A DNA stretch of 37,388 nt from Prorocentrum cordatum. Its lineage: Eukaryota > Sar > Dinophyceae > Prorocentrales > Prorocentraceae. Made by a program: the position numbers and the translations under genes. The stretch covers positions 60,001-97,388 of the forward strand of contig CAUYUJ010001764.1 in NCBI GenBank assembly GCA_963575745.1, given 5' to 3'. Within the stretch, counting starts at the first letter, position 1; each line of letters begins with the position of its first letter. The notes beneath the pieces were generated by a model. The model was not told the origin of the DNA and made no database searches. It saw only the letters and a program-made list of their open reading frames with translations. This document shows positions 1-9,066 of the stretch, in pieces.

Positions 1-555
1 CGAGGGGGCCACTGAGGGCAGCAGCATGGCCACGAAGGGCAGCAATGGGGCCACTGAGGGCACAAGCAACTGGGGGCCACGACGGGCGTATATATGGGCC
101 ACAGAAGCCTACGCCAGGGCAGCGAAGGTCAGCAATGGGGCCACTGAGGGCACGAGCGACTGGGGGCCACGAAAGGCGAATGTATGGGCCACGAAGGACA
201 GCGAGGGGGCCACTCAAGGCAGCGGGGGGGAGGCACACAGGGCTTCACTGGGCCACGAAAGGCAGCAATAGGGCCACTGAGGGCACGAGCGACTGGGGGC
301 CACGAAGGGGGTATATATGGGCCACAATGGGCAGCGATGTGGGCCACTGAAGGCAGCAGCGGGGCCACGAAGGGCAGCACTGGGGCCACTGAGGGCACGA
401 GCGTATGGGGGCCACGAATGGTGTATATATGGGCCAGAAAAGGCAGCGAGGGGCCACTGAAGGCAGCATCGGGGCCACGAAGGGCAACGACTGGGCCACA
501 AGGGAGGGGGCCACGAAGGGCAACAATGAGGCACAAAGGGCGCGAGCGAACATGG
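1..555. repeat. GGGCCAC-type minisatellite
   Basis: Degenerate tandem array of roughly 20-base modules of the form GGGCCACGAAGGGCAGCA, with a longer module ending TATATATGGGCC that recurs near 90, 185, 315 and 425. Spacing of the longer module is 90-133 bp because the number of short modules between copies varies. The array runs off the left edge of the window. It is open in several frames on both strands because it lacks stop codons, so its long open frames are not gene evidence. Confidence 0.85.
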
Positions 556-599
556 GACACGAAGGGCATGATCCTGACGGGCGGGCCGAGCGGGCAGAT

Positions 600-880
600 G
601 GATCGCAAGTTCTGCGTGATTAGCCAAGAAATTTCCAGCGAGAGGGCGATTCCTCAGTAAATTTGAAAAAGCCCCTGGCGAACGCGCGAATCCTGAATGG
701 CAAGAGCGCGGCGCCTGAGTAAATTGCGATGAAGTCGCAGGCGGGAGCGCGATTCTTGAGTGCATTGGGGGGAATTCTCAAGCTGGAGCAAAGGACCGGA
801 GTAACTTTCGAGGAAATATCCAGCGGGAGCCGCTGTTGTTGCAAACCGGAGGCCAGAGGCACAGCTTCAGGAGGCAGACT
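600..880. repeat. Degenerate copies of the 136-bp dispersed satellite
   Basis: Contains drifting copies of GAGCGCGATTCCTGAGT, followed by AAATT, GAGGAAAT and CCAGCGGGAGCCGC, the landmarks of the satellite at 1898-2490 and 36970-37255. Copies here are about 60-135 bp and much more diverged. No gene seen. Confidence 0.5.
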
Positions 881-899
881 GTCCCTGATAAAAAATAGG

Positions 900-950
900 G
901 TGCGAGCGCCGGGAGGGGCACTGCAATTGAAAAATCCGCCGACCCTGTCG
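900..950 (-). repeat. Terminus of the CCGCCGACCC element family
   Basis: Plus strand reads AATCCGCCGACCCTGTCGGC. On the minus strand this is GGTCGGCGGATTTTTCAATTGCAG-like, a pyrimidine stretch closing on CAG, similar to the termini at 4193 and 11432. No partner terminus for this copy is visible nearby. Confidence 0.45.
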
Positions 951-1104
951 GCGTGTGTGAGGGGCTTCTCTCCGTTCGCCTCGTCGTCTCCGTCGTCTTC
1001 GAACTCCCCCTCCCAGGGCTCTCCTCCTCAAGCGCGCTATCCAAAGCGAAATTAAACAACGTCGTAGTGGAGTCGAAGGGAAGCCCCTTCATTTTGATCC
1101 TTCC

Positions 1105-1665
1105 CCGCAGGGGGGGGGGGAGGGGGAGGGGGAAGGGGGGGGGGAGCGGGGCAGATACGACGCCCGCCGGGGCGCATTTTCCTCGAGCGGGCACGCACGG
1201 GATGCACTTCCTCCTCCTCCTGGTCCTCCTCCTCCTCCTTTCCTCCTCCTCCTCCTCCTCCTGCTCCTCTTCTCCTTTTCGTCCTCCTCCTCCTTTTCCT
1301 CCTCCTCCTCCTCCTCCTCCTCTCCTCCTCCTCCCAGAGGCGTCCCGGGAGCGGGCCCCGAGTCAAAACACCACACCCCTAGGGCGCATTTTCCTCGAGC
1401 GGGCACGCCCGAGATGCACTTCTTCCTCTTCCGGGAGCACGTCCCAAGTCAGAATATCACACTCCCGGGGCGCACTTTCTTCGAGCGGGCACACAAAGGA
1501 TGCATTCCTCCTCCTCCTCCTCCTCCCTCCTCTTCCTCCTCCTCCTCCTCCTTCTGCTCCTCCTCCTCATCCTCCTCCTCCTCCTGCTAATCATCCTTTT
1601 CCTCCTCCTCCTCCTCCTCCTCCTCCTCCTCCTCATCCTCCGCTTCCTCCCCCCACTCCTAGCCC
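1105..1665. repeat. Polypyrimidine (TCC)n tracts separated by a conserved module
   Basis: Three copies of a module containing GGCGCATTTTCCTCGAGCGG begin near 1171, 1381 and 1468, each ending at GATGCACTTC or GATGCATTCC and running into a CT-rich or (TCC)n tract. The last two copies also share an upstream GTCAAAACACCACAC-like segment, making an 80-90 bp unit. The 1110-1150 segment is G-rich and purine-only. No gene; long hydrophobic or Pro-rich frames are microsatellite translation. Confidence 0.8.
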
Positions 1666-1897
1666 TTTCGATCAGTGTCGGCGGCACTGGCCGTCAGGCC
1701 TCTCCAATACAATGTGCACCGGAGGGGGAATTCAACAGCAACAATAACAATAAGATTCAGACTGTTGGCTCTTACTGGCACGCGTGCCTTGCATTCCGTA
1801 TACTCCAACCCTCGATGCCCGCCCACTTCGTCTTCGATTGCGTCCCCTTTAGGGGGGAATCTCTTCCTTGTCGGCCACTGACTAAAGTGCGAGGAAG

Positions 1898-2490
1898 TCT
1901 CGAACGAGAGCGCCGTTCGTGAGTTCGGGGGTCTGTCTGGCCAGGGACTCTCGGAATACCTGTAAAGAAATATCGAACGGGAGCCGTTGTCGCCGTGTCG
2001 GGGCCTCCACCACTTTGCCTGGATTGCGGAAAAGTGTCGAGCGAGAGCGCCATTCATGAGTTCGGGGGCCTTCTTGGCCAGGGGCTCTCAGAGTAAATTG
2101 TGAGGAAATATCGACCAGTAGCCCTTATCGTCGTGGCTGGGCTTCCGCCGACTTGATTGATTTGCGAAGTCTCGAGCGAGAGCGCCGTTCCTGAGATCGA
2201 GGCTTCTCTGGCCAGGGTGTCTTGGGGTAAATCGTGAGGAAGTGTCGAGCAGGAGCCCTTGTCGTCGTGGCTGGGCCTCCGCCAACTTGCCTGGACTACG
2301 ACAAAGTCTCGAGCGAGAGCGCCGTTCCTGAGTTCTTGGGCCTCTCTGGTCAGGGTGTGTGTCTCAGGTAAAATATGAAGAAGTATCGAGCGGGAACCGT
2401 TGTTCTCGTAGCTGGGCCTCCAAGGGCCCACATGTCGGCTCAAGCCGACGCTCGAGCGGGAGCCTCGCTTTCAGAGAAAATGTAGCCGGC
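1898..2490. repeat. 136-bp satellite, about 4 tandem copies
   Basis: Copies begin at TCTCGAGCGAGAGCGCCGTT near 1898, 2035, 2170 and 2307, with a partial copy at 2450; periods are 135-143 bp. Each contains GTTCGGGG, TCTGGCCAGGG, GTGAGGAAATATCGA and GTCGTGGCTGGGCC landmarks in that order. The same family recurs at 600-880 and 36970-37255. No coding potential is conserved between copies. Confidence 0.85.
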
Positions 2491-2702
2491 GTCGAGGCGA
2501 GAGCGCGCGGAACCGTTTCCAGATATCAGAAATGATATGTTATAGGAATGGGTATTCAACAAACAACAAGGCAACAAGCATAATCCTCACTGCGGATTCT
2601 CGCCTCAGCCACGCACCCAGGGACAGTGAATGACCTTTCGGCCCCCTCACTCTGATATATGGATATATATATATACATACATACATACATACATACATAC
2701 AT

Positions 2703-2749
<47 letters not shown>

Positions 2750-2750
2750 T
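2491..2750. repeat. (ATAC)n-(AGAC)n compound microsatellite and flanking spacer
   Basis: From 2662 a short TA tract passes into about eight ATAC units and then about eleven AGAC units ending at 2750. The 2491-2660 spacer holds no recognisable gene or repeat. Confidence 0.9.
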
Positions 2751-2780
2751 ATATTTTCAGCAAAACAAAAATAAAAGATT

Positions 2781-3309
2781 GTGTCAGGGAACCGGGGCCA
2801 GGCCGGGCAGGGGTATGTTGTTTGACTAAGAGAACACCAAATCGGGACATAACTGTGTCAGGGGACCCGGGCCAGGCTGGGCAGGGCGTTGTTGCTTGAT
2901 CAAGAGGACACGAGATCGGGACAGAACTTACTCAGGCGACTTGGGCTAGGCCCGACCGCGGGTGTGTTGTTTGTTTAAGAGGACACCTAACCGGGACAGA
3001 ATTGTGCCAGGGGGCTGGGGTCAGACCTGGGGTGCTAATTGTTTGAAGAGCACCAGATCGAAACAGAATTGTGTTCGGGAGCCAGGGCCAGGCAGGGCAG
3101 TGGGGGGATTTCATGTGAAAAAGAAGACAGCAAATCGAGACAGAATTGTGTGAGGGGACCAGGGCCGCACCCGCCCGGGCCAGGCCGGGCAGGGGGGTGT
3201 TGTTTGATTAACAGGACACCAGATCGGGACAGAACTGTGTCAGGGGACCGGGGCAGGATGGCCTGGGTGTGCTGTATGTTTAAGAGGACACCAGATCGAG
3301 ACATAATCC
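2781..3309. repeat. 74-bp tandem repeat, 7 copies
   Basis: Units start at GTGTCAGGGGACC-like sequence near 2781, 2855, 2929, 3004, 3071, 3148 and 3237 and contain GGCCAGGCCGGGCAGG, TGTTGTTTGA, AAGAGGACACC and AGATCGGGACAGAA. Length varies from 67 to 89 bp. The last copy runs directly into AATCCGCCGGCCCC, a degenerate terminus of the CCGCCGACCCC family. Confidence 0.85.
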
Positions 3310-3540
3310 GCCGGCCCCCTTGTGGGGCCACCAGGCTATAGGACGAAGCTTCGCAGTTTCCTGTGCCAGTTGCAGCGTCCAGTTTCCACTGTTACAGTTC
3401 TGCTTCTTGCTGTTTACTGTCTGCTTCTTGCTGTTTACTGTTCCTTGTTGATGGACCGCGCGAGGGGGGGAGGCCCAAAACGAGCATTTTTCCCACGCCC
3501 AAATCGTATGCTCTGAATTGCTGGGGTGGGTAAAAATTGA
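3310..3540. repeat. Spacer with a perfect 21-bp tandem duplication
   Basis: A 21-bp sequence beginning CTGCTTCTTGC and ending TTTACTGT is repeated exactly at 3400-3420 and 3421-3441. The rest shows no recognisable gene. Confidence 0.8.
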
Positions 3541-4152
3541 CACCCCTCACGCAGATCGGCGGGGTCAGGATCCTAAAACACATGGGATTTGCCACATTTC
3601 TCAAAATTCGGTGGCACCCCTCACGCAGATCGGCGGGGTCAGGGTCCAAAAGCATATGGGAATTGCCACATGTCTGACATTCGGTGGCACCCCTCAAGCA
3701 GATCGGCGGGGTCAGGGTGCAAAAACACAAGGGGGTCGCTACATTTCTGACATTCGGCGGCACCCCTCAAGCAGATCGGCGGGGTCAGGGTGCAAAAACA
3801 TAAACGATTTGCCACATTTCTGAAATTGGGTAACACCCCTAGCGCAGATCGGCGGGGTCAGGGTCCACAAACACATAGGATGTGCCACATTTCTGAAATT
3901 CGGTATCACCCCTCACGCAGATCGGCAGGGTCAGGGTCCAAAAACACAAAGGATTTGCTACATTTCTGAAATTCGGCGGCACCCCTCATGCAGATCGGCA
4001 GGGTCAGGGTCCAAGAACAGAAAGGATTTGCCACATTTCTGAAATTCGGCGGCACCCCTCATGCAGATCGGCAGGGTCAGGGTCCAAAAACATAAGGGAA
4101 TTGCAACATTTCTGAAATACGGCGGCACCCCTCACGCAGATCCGTAAGGTCA
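3541..4152. repeat. 73-bp satellite, about 8.3 copies
   Basis: Units begin CACCCCTCACGCAGATCGGC at 3541, 3615, 3688, 3761, 3834, 3907, 3980, 4053 and 4126: after the first interval the period is exactly 73 bp. Each contains GGGTCAGGGTCCAAAAACA and GCCACATTTCTGAAATTCGG. Low divergence and strict period suggest recent amplification or homogenisation. No spacer/repeat alternation of the CRISPR kind. Confidence 0.95.
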
Positions 4153-4189
4153 GGGAAGTCGCGGAAGAGTCTTCTAGGAGCCCTCTTGG

Positions 4190-4965
4190 AGCAATCCGCC
4201 GACCCCTTGTGGGTCTCTAGGCGTGTGAGATCGTTCCCCCCCCCTATAGTCCCCCCCCAGGGACCCCAAACCGGCGATTCGACCCCCCCCTGGCGGACCC
4301 CCCCCGGGCCCCCCACGAGCGGTTCACGGGGCTCTTTTGGGTCCAAAAGGAGCTCAAGACGGGCCACGAAGCCCCCAAGACGTCTCCAAGACGGCCCACA
4401 AGGGCCCCGAGACGCCAAACGAGCGCTCCCAGACGGCCAAGATGGCTCCAAGACGAGCCAAGAGGCCTCCGATACGGCCCAAGATGCCTCCAAGCAGTCC
4501 TCAGAAGGGCCGAAGAGCCGAAAATCGTCAAATTCCTCTGGGGAAACGGACATTTTGATCATGTACGACTTGTCCGCCTTCACGGCGTTGAAGACGGTCC
4601 AAGAGCACCCCGAGACCGCCCCAAGACGGCCCAAGAAGCTCCCAAGAGACGCCCAAGTTGGCCCAAGATTGCGCCAAAATCGCCCAAGAGGCCCCCAAGA
4701 CGGCCCAAGACGGCCCCAAGAGGGGCCTAAGAGGGGGAACCGGAACCGACATCCCGAGCCTTCCGCCCCAAGACGGCCCCAGAAGGTCCCAAGTGGCCCC
4801 CAAGAGGCCCCCAAGACGCTCCCAACAAGCCCCGAGACGCCCCCAAAAGGCTCCCAAACGGCCCCAAACCGGCCCCCAAGAGACTTCCAAACTGCCTCCA
4901 AGAGCACCGCGAGAAGCACCGCAAGAGATCCCAGCGATCACCACACAAGCCGCACTTCAGGGCGT
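4190..4965. repeat. CCAAGA-type degenerate repeat block with CCGCCGACCCC terminus
   Basis: Starts with AATCCGCCGACCCCTTG, then a C-rich run, then about 600 bp of 10-12 bp units such as CCAAGACGGCCC and CCAAGAGGCCCC. A non-repeat core near 4520-4580 (AAATTCCTCTGGGG, then GGACATTTTGATC) matches cores in the other blocks. The arrangement (terminus, C-run, repeat body) is the same as at 11432. Frames on both strands are stop-free and give Gly/Leu/Trp- or Pro/Arg/Lys-rich translations, which are artefacts. Confidence 0.8.
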
Positions 4966-5362
4966 CTTCCCTCCCACGCGCGGCCCCCCCCCCCTTTCAA
5001 AATTGCGTTTTCCGCCCCCAGAAGCTCCATGGGGGCCCTAAAGTGCTCCAAGAGACCGCAAGAGGCTCCGAAACTGCCCCTCGTGGCTTCAAAACTGCAT
5101 TCCAGATGTCCCCGAGGGGCGTCCCGCGAGATCCCGATACACATACAAGAAATCTCTAACCCATCAACCACCACCCAACGGCTCATCTCAGAGTCCCCCT
5201 CGTCCTCCTCCTTCTCTTCCACCTCCTCCTCGTTTCCCTCCTCCTTTCCCTGCCCCGCTTCACCTTATCCTCTTCGATGCTGCTCCCCGCCATCCTCCGC
5301 CTCGCCCATCCTCTTCTCCCGTCTTCCTTTTTTTCTCCCCAGTACGCGCGTCCGATTGGACA
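4966..5362. other. Spacer 3' of the helicase gene
   Basis: Contains scattered CCAAGA-like units to about 5100, then CT-rich sequence with TCC clusters at 5205-5260 and 5310-5340. It lies just 3' of the helicase stop codon on the minus strand and would be its 3' UTR. No polyadenylation signal is identifiable. Confidence 0.4.
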
Positions 5363-6262
5363 TCATCTGCATGTCTTGCACTTCAAGGTGCCCTTTTTTG
5401 CGTCGCGCGCGACATTGGGAGGGTCGGGGAACGCCGACTTCGGTAATCTTCTCTTGCACGCGCCGCTGCACTGGCAAGCCTGGCAGCTGCGCGATGTGAA
5501 CCCGAGTTCTGCGCAGCCTTTGCACACCACTTTGGTGCCTGACGCTCCTCGATGATGCTCCACTTGCTTCGGCTTCAAATGTTTCGCGTCCGCGAACGCT
5601 TCTCCGCACGCCGCGCACGTCAGCGGCTTCGCGTCCGCCTCGGCTTTCCGTTTGCGATTCGCTGCCTCCGCATTGCCCCGTCGCACCTCTTCCTCTCGTT
5701 TCTCCGCGCATGTCCGACAGAGTCTTTCCCCCGCAGCATTGTGCTTCTTCTGAGCTTCGGACACTTCCGCCTTCTCTTGGAACTGCGACGGGCTGTCGCC
5801 GTTCGAACACCGCAATGTGATCACGCGTTTCGCATTATTCAACTCGCGCGTCCTCCTCTCACGTTCTTCCGCACATTTCCGACACAACCTCTGGCCCGCT
5901 GCGTTCTGCTTCTTCTGAGCTTCGGACATCTCCGCCTTTTCATCACACAGCGACAGGCGCTTGCCGTTCGTACATCGCACAGCGCCGACGCTCTCGTTCC
6001 ACTTCGCGTTGCCTTTCCGCGAGTTCTGCTTGGCTTTGGCATGGCTGCACTTCGCGCAGTACAGTGTCCTAATCCTTTTCGTCTCCCCGTCGTCGGCCGC
6101 CGTATCCGCGTTCCGACCGCTACCTTGCCTTGCCGCGTCGTCGCCCTCGGCTTTCGTTGCCAACCCTTTGCACGTTTTGCACCATTTTTCGTCAGCGTTT
6201 TTCATCTCCTCCGTACACTCTTCGCAGAACGCCGGCCTTTCCTTTCTTTGGAATTGTTGTCG
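5363..6262 (-). CDS. PIF1-like helicase, C-terminal Cys-rich zinc-finger piece (exon C)
   Basis: About 300 residues ending at a TGA just after LKCKTCR. It carries serial Cys pairs: CEECTEE with WCKTC, LYCAKC, RLCRKCAEE, LRCSNG with RLCRTCAEK, LTCAACGEAF with VVCKGC, CQACQC, LKCKTC. These resemble tandem zinc ribbons attached to the C-terminus of dinoflagellate PIF1-like helicases. Residues from the AKRQQF codons onward continue the pattern begun by CERCLRRLLVEAFTK at the end of exon B, so the ATG at 6286, which lies inside the intron, is probably not a real start. The repeated AEMSEAQKKQNAAG and AEVSEAQKKHNAAG segments show an internal duplication. A free-standing zinc-finger gene is possible but less likely. 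Confidence 0.7.
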   Translation of the reverse strand, partial: RQQFQRKERPAFCEECTEEMKNADEKWCKTCKGLATKAEGDDAARQGSGRNADTAADDGETKRIRTLYCAKCSHAKAKQNSRKGNAKWNESVGAVRCTNGKRLSLCDEKAEMSEAQKKQNAAGQRLCRKCAEERERRTRELNNAKRVITLRCSNGDSPSQFQEKAEVSEAQKKHNAAGERLCRTCAEKREEEVRRGNAEAANRKRKAEADAKPLTCAACGEAFADAKHLKPKQVEHHRGASGTKVVCKGCAELGFTSRSCQACQCSGACKRRLPKSAFPDPPNVARDAKKGTLKCKTCR

Positions 6263-7244
6263 CTTCGCGAATCCCCACCAGCCCATCCAGAAACGATGCC
6301 CAGAGGAATTGCCTCGATCAGAGAAGTGGGCAGCACACAGAGGAAGCCATTATGAGACATCTTGGGATATCTTGAGCCATCTTGGAGGTCATTTTGGGCT
6401 CTCCCAGACGCTCTTGGAGTCATCTTAATCCGTGCCCCCCCCCAAGAGGCCTCCATGTGGCTAAAACCTGTGTAGAATCAATGATTAGGCATTCTCGCCG
6501 AGGCCTCTTGGAGCATCTTGGGTGCATCTGGGGGGGCTCTTGGGGCCTCTTGGGGGTCTCTTGGGGGCCTCCGGGGGGCCTCTTGGGGGCCTCTTGGGGC
6601 CATTTTGGGGCCATCTTGGGACCTCTTGGGGCTTCCTGGGCGCTTCTTGGGGCCATCTTGGAGGAGATCGATCAAACAAGAGGGGGGGTTTAATTAGCGT
6701 CCCCCCTCGGAAGCCCCTAAAATCGCCTCTTGGACCCCTCTTGGAACGCTCTTGGAGTGCTCTTGGGCGCTCTTGGGGCCGTCTTGGGGCTCTTTTGGGG
6801 CTCTCTTGGGGCCCTCTTGGGCCATCTTGGAACCATCTCCAGGCCTCGGATGGCCATCGGAAGCGAAAAGGCGAGAAAGCAAAAATCATTGATTTTCCTT
6901 AGGTTTTGGGACGATTTTGGCCTCTTCGGGGCCTCCTTGGGGAGCTGTTTGGCCACTTGGAGTTATCTTGGGGCCGTCTTTGGGCTTCTTGGAACCATCT
7001 TAGGAGCCATCTCGAGCGATCTTGCGCTATCTTGAGCCATCTTGGAGCTCATCTTGGGTTCTCTGAGGCGCTCTTGGAGCCGTCTTGGGCCATCTGGGAC
7101 GCTCTAACTACCCGCGGCCCCCCCCGTCCAGGTCCAGGGGAGGGGGTAGGGGGAGGGGTAAACCCCTCCCCAAGGGGGAAGAGGGAGGGGTGGAAGAGGA
7201 TCTGCTCTAGACCACCTACGCCCAGAGGGCTGGTGGGATTCGTA
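6263..7244 (+). mobile_element. Introner-like element L (intron 2 of the helicase)
   Basis: A 982-bp insertion between exon C and exon B. Its ends are inverted repeats: ATCCCCACCAGCCCATCCAG at the left and GGGCTGGTGGGATT at the right. The direct repeat CGAAG (minus strand) flanks it, and removing one repeat plus the element restores the helicase frame. Inside are TCTTGG-type degenerate repeats, an AAAAATCATTGATTTTCC core at about 6880, and a GC-rich tail with CCCCTCCCC near 7135-7180. From about 6643 to 7240 it is nearly identical to the reverse complement of 8100-8690. No transposase is encoded, so it would be non-autonomous. Confidence 0.75.
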
Positions 7245-8091
7245 CTTCGTGAACGCCTCTACCAACAATCTCCGCAGGCAGCGCTCGCATTGGTCTCGTG
7301 GCATCAGCACCGCTTCACACTCCTCCCAATTCACAGCCTCCCCGCGAAGCACCTGCCACAACTTCTGCGCGCCTGGCATTCCCCCCGCGTTGCACGGCTT
7401 CCTGTCGAAAGGCCTGAAAATCAACAAGTTGCCCCGCTTCCGCACGCGCGTGATGGCAACGTAACTTGACATCCAACTCACGCCGCGCCCTCTTTCGAGG
7501 TCCGCTATCACTGCGGCCATGGTCCGGCCCTGCGCGGAGTGCGCCGTTACTGCCAAAGCCGGGGTGATCATGAACTGCGTGCGTTTCATACTTAATACTG
7601 GATGCTTCCGATATCCGTCCAAGAACCATCGGCGTCCTTTCGATGGGAAGATCGGATATGGCCCCGGCTCCCACCCTGGCAGCTGCCACTCTTTCGTATG
7701 GAAGTCCAACACAATCACTCTCGGCAGATGCATCAATACTTCCTCTTCACCATCTCCAACGACCTCGTCCTCGTGAAACACCCATCCGTGGATCGTCGCT
7801 GTGCGGCCCCGCAAAAGCTGCTTCTTTGACCGATCCAAGTGATCACCCAAAGCCACGGGCATCCCCTTGGCTAACGGCAGGCAGCCAGGCAAGCTTGCGC
7901 ACTCCTTCTCGTGGTACCCCAACCAACGTATATTATCCTCCACCGTGTACGGCCGCCTCTGTTCCCCCCATGGCAAGGGCGGTCCCTGGCTGCGACCCAC
8001 AGCAGCTGTTCTCCTCGCTCTTTCGCCCACTGCACAGCTCTCTGCTTCCCGACGTGGCAACGAATGTCCTGATTCGCATAGATGGCGACAG
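7245..8091 (-). CDS. PIF1-like helicase, motifs V-VI region (exon B)
   Basis: About 282 residues joining exon A to exon C. The 5' part reads VAIYANQDIRCHVGKQRA, continuing the exon A end GQIVGAS. Motif V appears as AVTAHSAQGRTM and motif VI as YVAITRVRKRGNLLIF, both typical of PIF1/RecD-type superfamily 1B helicases. The 3' end CERCLRRLLVEAFTK opens the first zinc ribbon completed in exon C. The frame changes once, at a run of six G (plus-strand C 7964-7969). The exon is bracketed by two oppositely oriented copies of one element. The junction with exon A is consistent with a GT-AG intron. Confidence 0.75.
7964..7969 (-). other. Apparent 1-base frameshift at a G6 run
   Basis: On the minus strand the frame ending WVAARDRPCHGG must shift to the frame continuing EQRRPYTVEDNIRWLGYHE to keep the helicase family pattern. 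One extra G would join them. It could be a true mutation or a homopolymer sequencing/assembly error. Confidence 0.6.
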
Positions 8092-9066
8092 CTTCAAGAA
8101 ATCCCACCAGCCCTCTGGGCGTAGGTGGTCTAGAACAGATCCTCTTCCACCCCTCCCTCTTCCCCCTTGGGGAGGGGTTTACCCCTCCCCCTACCCCCTC
8201 CCCTGGACCTGGACGGGGGGGGCCGCGGGTAGTTAGAGCGTCCAAGATGGCCCAAGACGGCTCCAAGAGCGCCTCAGAGAACCCAAGATGAGCTCCAAGA
8301 TGGCTCAAGATAGCGCAAGATCGCTCACGATGGCTCCTAAGATGGTTCCAAGAAGCCCAAAGACGGCCCCAAGATAACTCCAAGTGGCCAAACAGCTCCC
8401 CAAGGAGGCCCCGAAGAGGCCAAAATCGTCCCAAAACCTAAGGAAAATCAATGATTTTTGCTTTCTCGCCTTTTCGCTTCCGATGGCCATCCGAGGCCTG
8501 GAGATGGCTCCAAGATGGCCCAAGAGGGCCCCAAGAGAGCCCCAAAAGAGCCCCAAGACGGCCCCAAGAGCGCCCAAGAGCACTCCAAGAGCGTTCCAAG
8601 AGGGGTCCAAGAGGCGATTTTAGGGGCTTCCGAGGGGGGACGCTAATTAAACCCCCCCTCTTGTTTGATCGACTCCCTCCAAGATGGCCCCAAAAGCGCC
8701 CCGAAGGCTCCCCAGAGCGCCTCAAGAGGGTCCCAAGAGGCGCCCAAGATGCCCCAAGGCGCCCAAAAAGCCCTCCAAGAGGCCCTCAAAAGACCCCCAA
8801 GAAGCTCCTTCCCCTCCTCCTCCTCCTCCTCCGATTCTTCCTCCTTCTCCGTCCTCCTCCTCCTCCTCCTCCTCCTCCTCTTCCCCCTCCTCCTCCTCCT
8901 CCTCCTCCTCCGACGACGACGACGACGACGACGACTCCTCTTCCATCCTCCCCCTCTCGGGGTCTGTGACAGCTTCCCCCGCCCTTTGTTATTCTGCATG
9001 CTCCCCGACTTCCCTGATCACCTCAACTCCCCTGAGCATCGTTTCTGGATGGGCTGGTGGGGATAC
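8092..9066 (-). mobile_element. Introner-like element R (intron 1 of the helicase)
   Basis: A 975-bp insertion between exon A and exon B, in the opposite orientation to element L. On the minus strand it starts GTATCCCCACCAGCCC and ends GGGCTGGTGGGATTTCTTGAAG, with GT and AG exactly at the ends needed to keep frame (exon A last codon base C joins CT of exon B, giving a Pro codon). It contains the inverted copy of the 598-bp L segment at 8100-8690, then a region absent from L: CCAAGA repeats, TCC tracts and a (CGA)8-like run at 8911-8933. Outer 70 bp (about 8990-9060) again resemble the outer end of L. Confidence 0.75.

Noticed and set aside
3541-4152. Possible CRISPR array
   Set aside because: The whole 73-bp unit is conserved; there are no unique spacers, and the genome is eukaryotic.
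4077-5499. Long open frames on both strands (280-437 residues, Gly/Leu/Trp- or Pro/Arg-rich)
   Set aside because: They are translations of CCAAGA-type repeats without stops; open in several frames at once and with no motif.
5552-6428. Plus-strand frame of 267 residues opposite the Cys-rich exon
   Set aside because: It is the antisense shadow of the zinc-finger coding strand, with no motif of its own.
6594-6612. CCATTTTGG resembling the spliced-leader core
   Set aside because: It arises from GGCCATTTTGGGGCC in the degenerate repeat block and lacks CGTAG before it.
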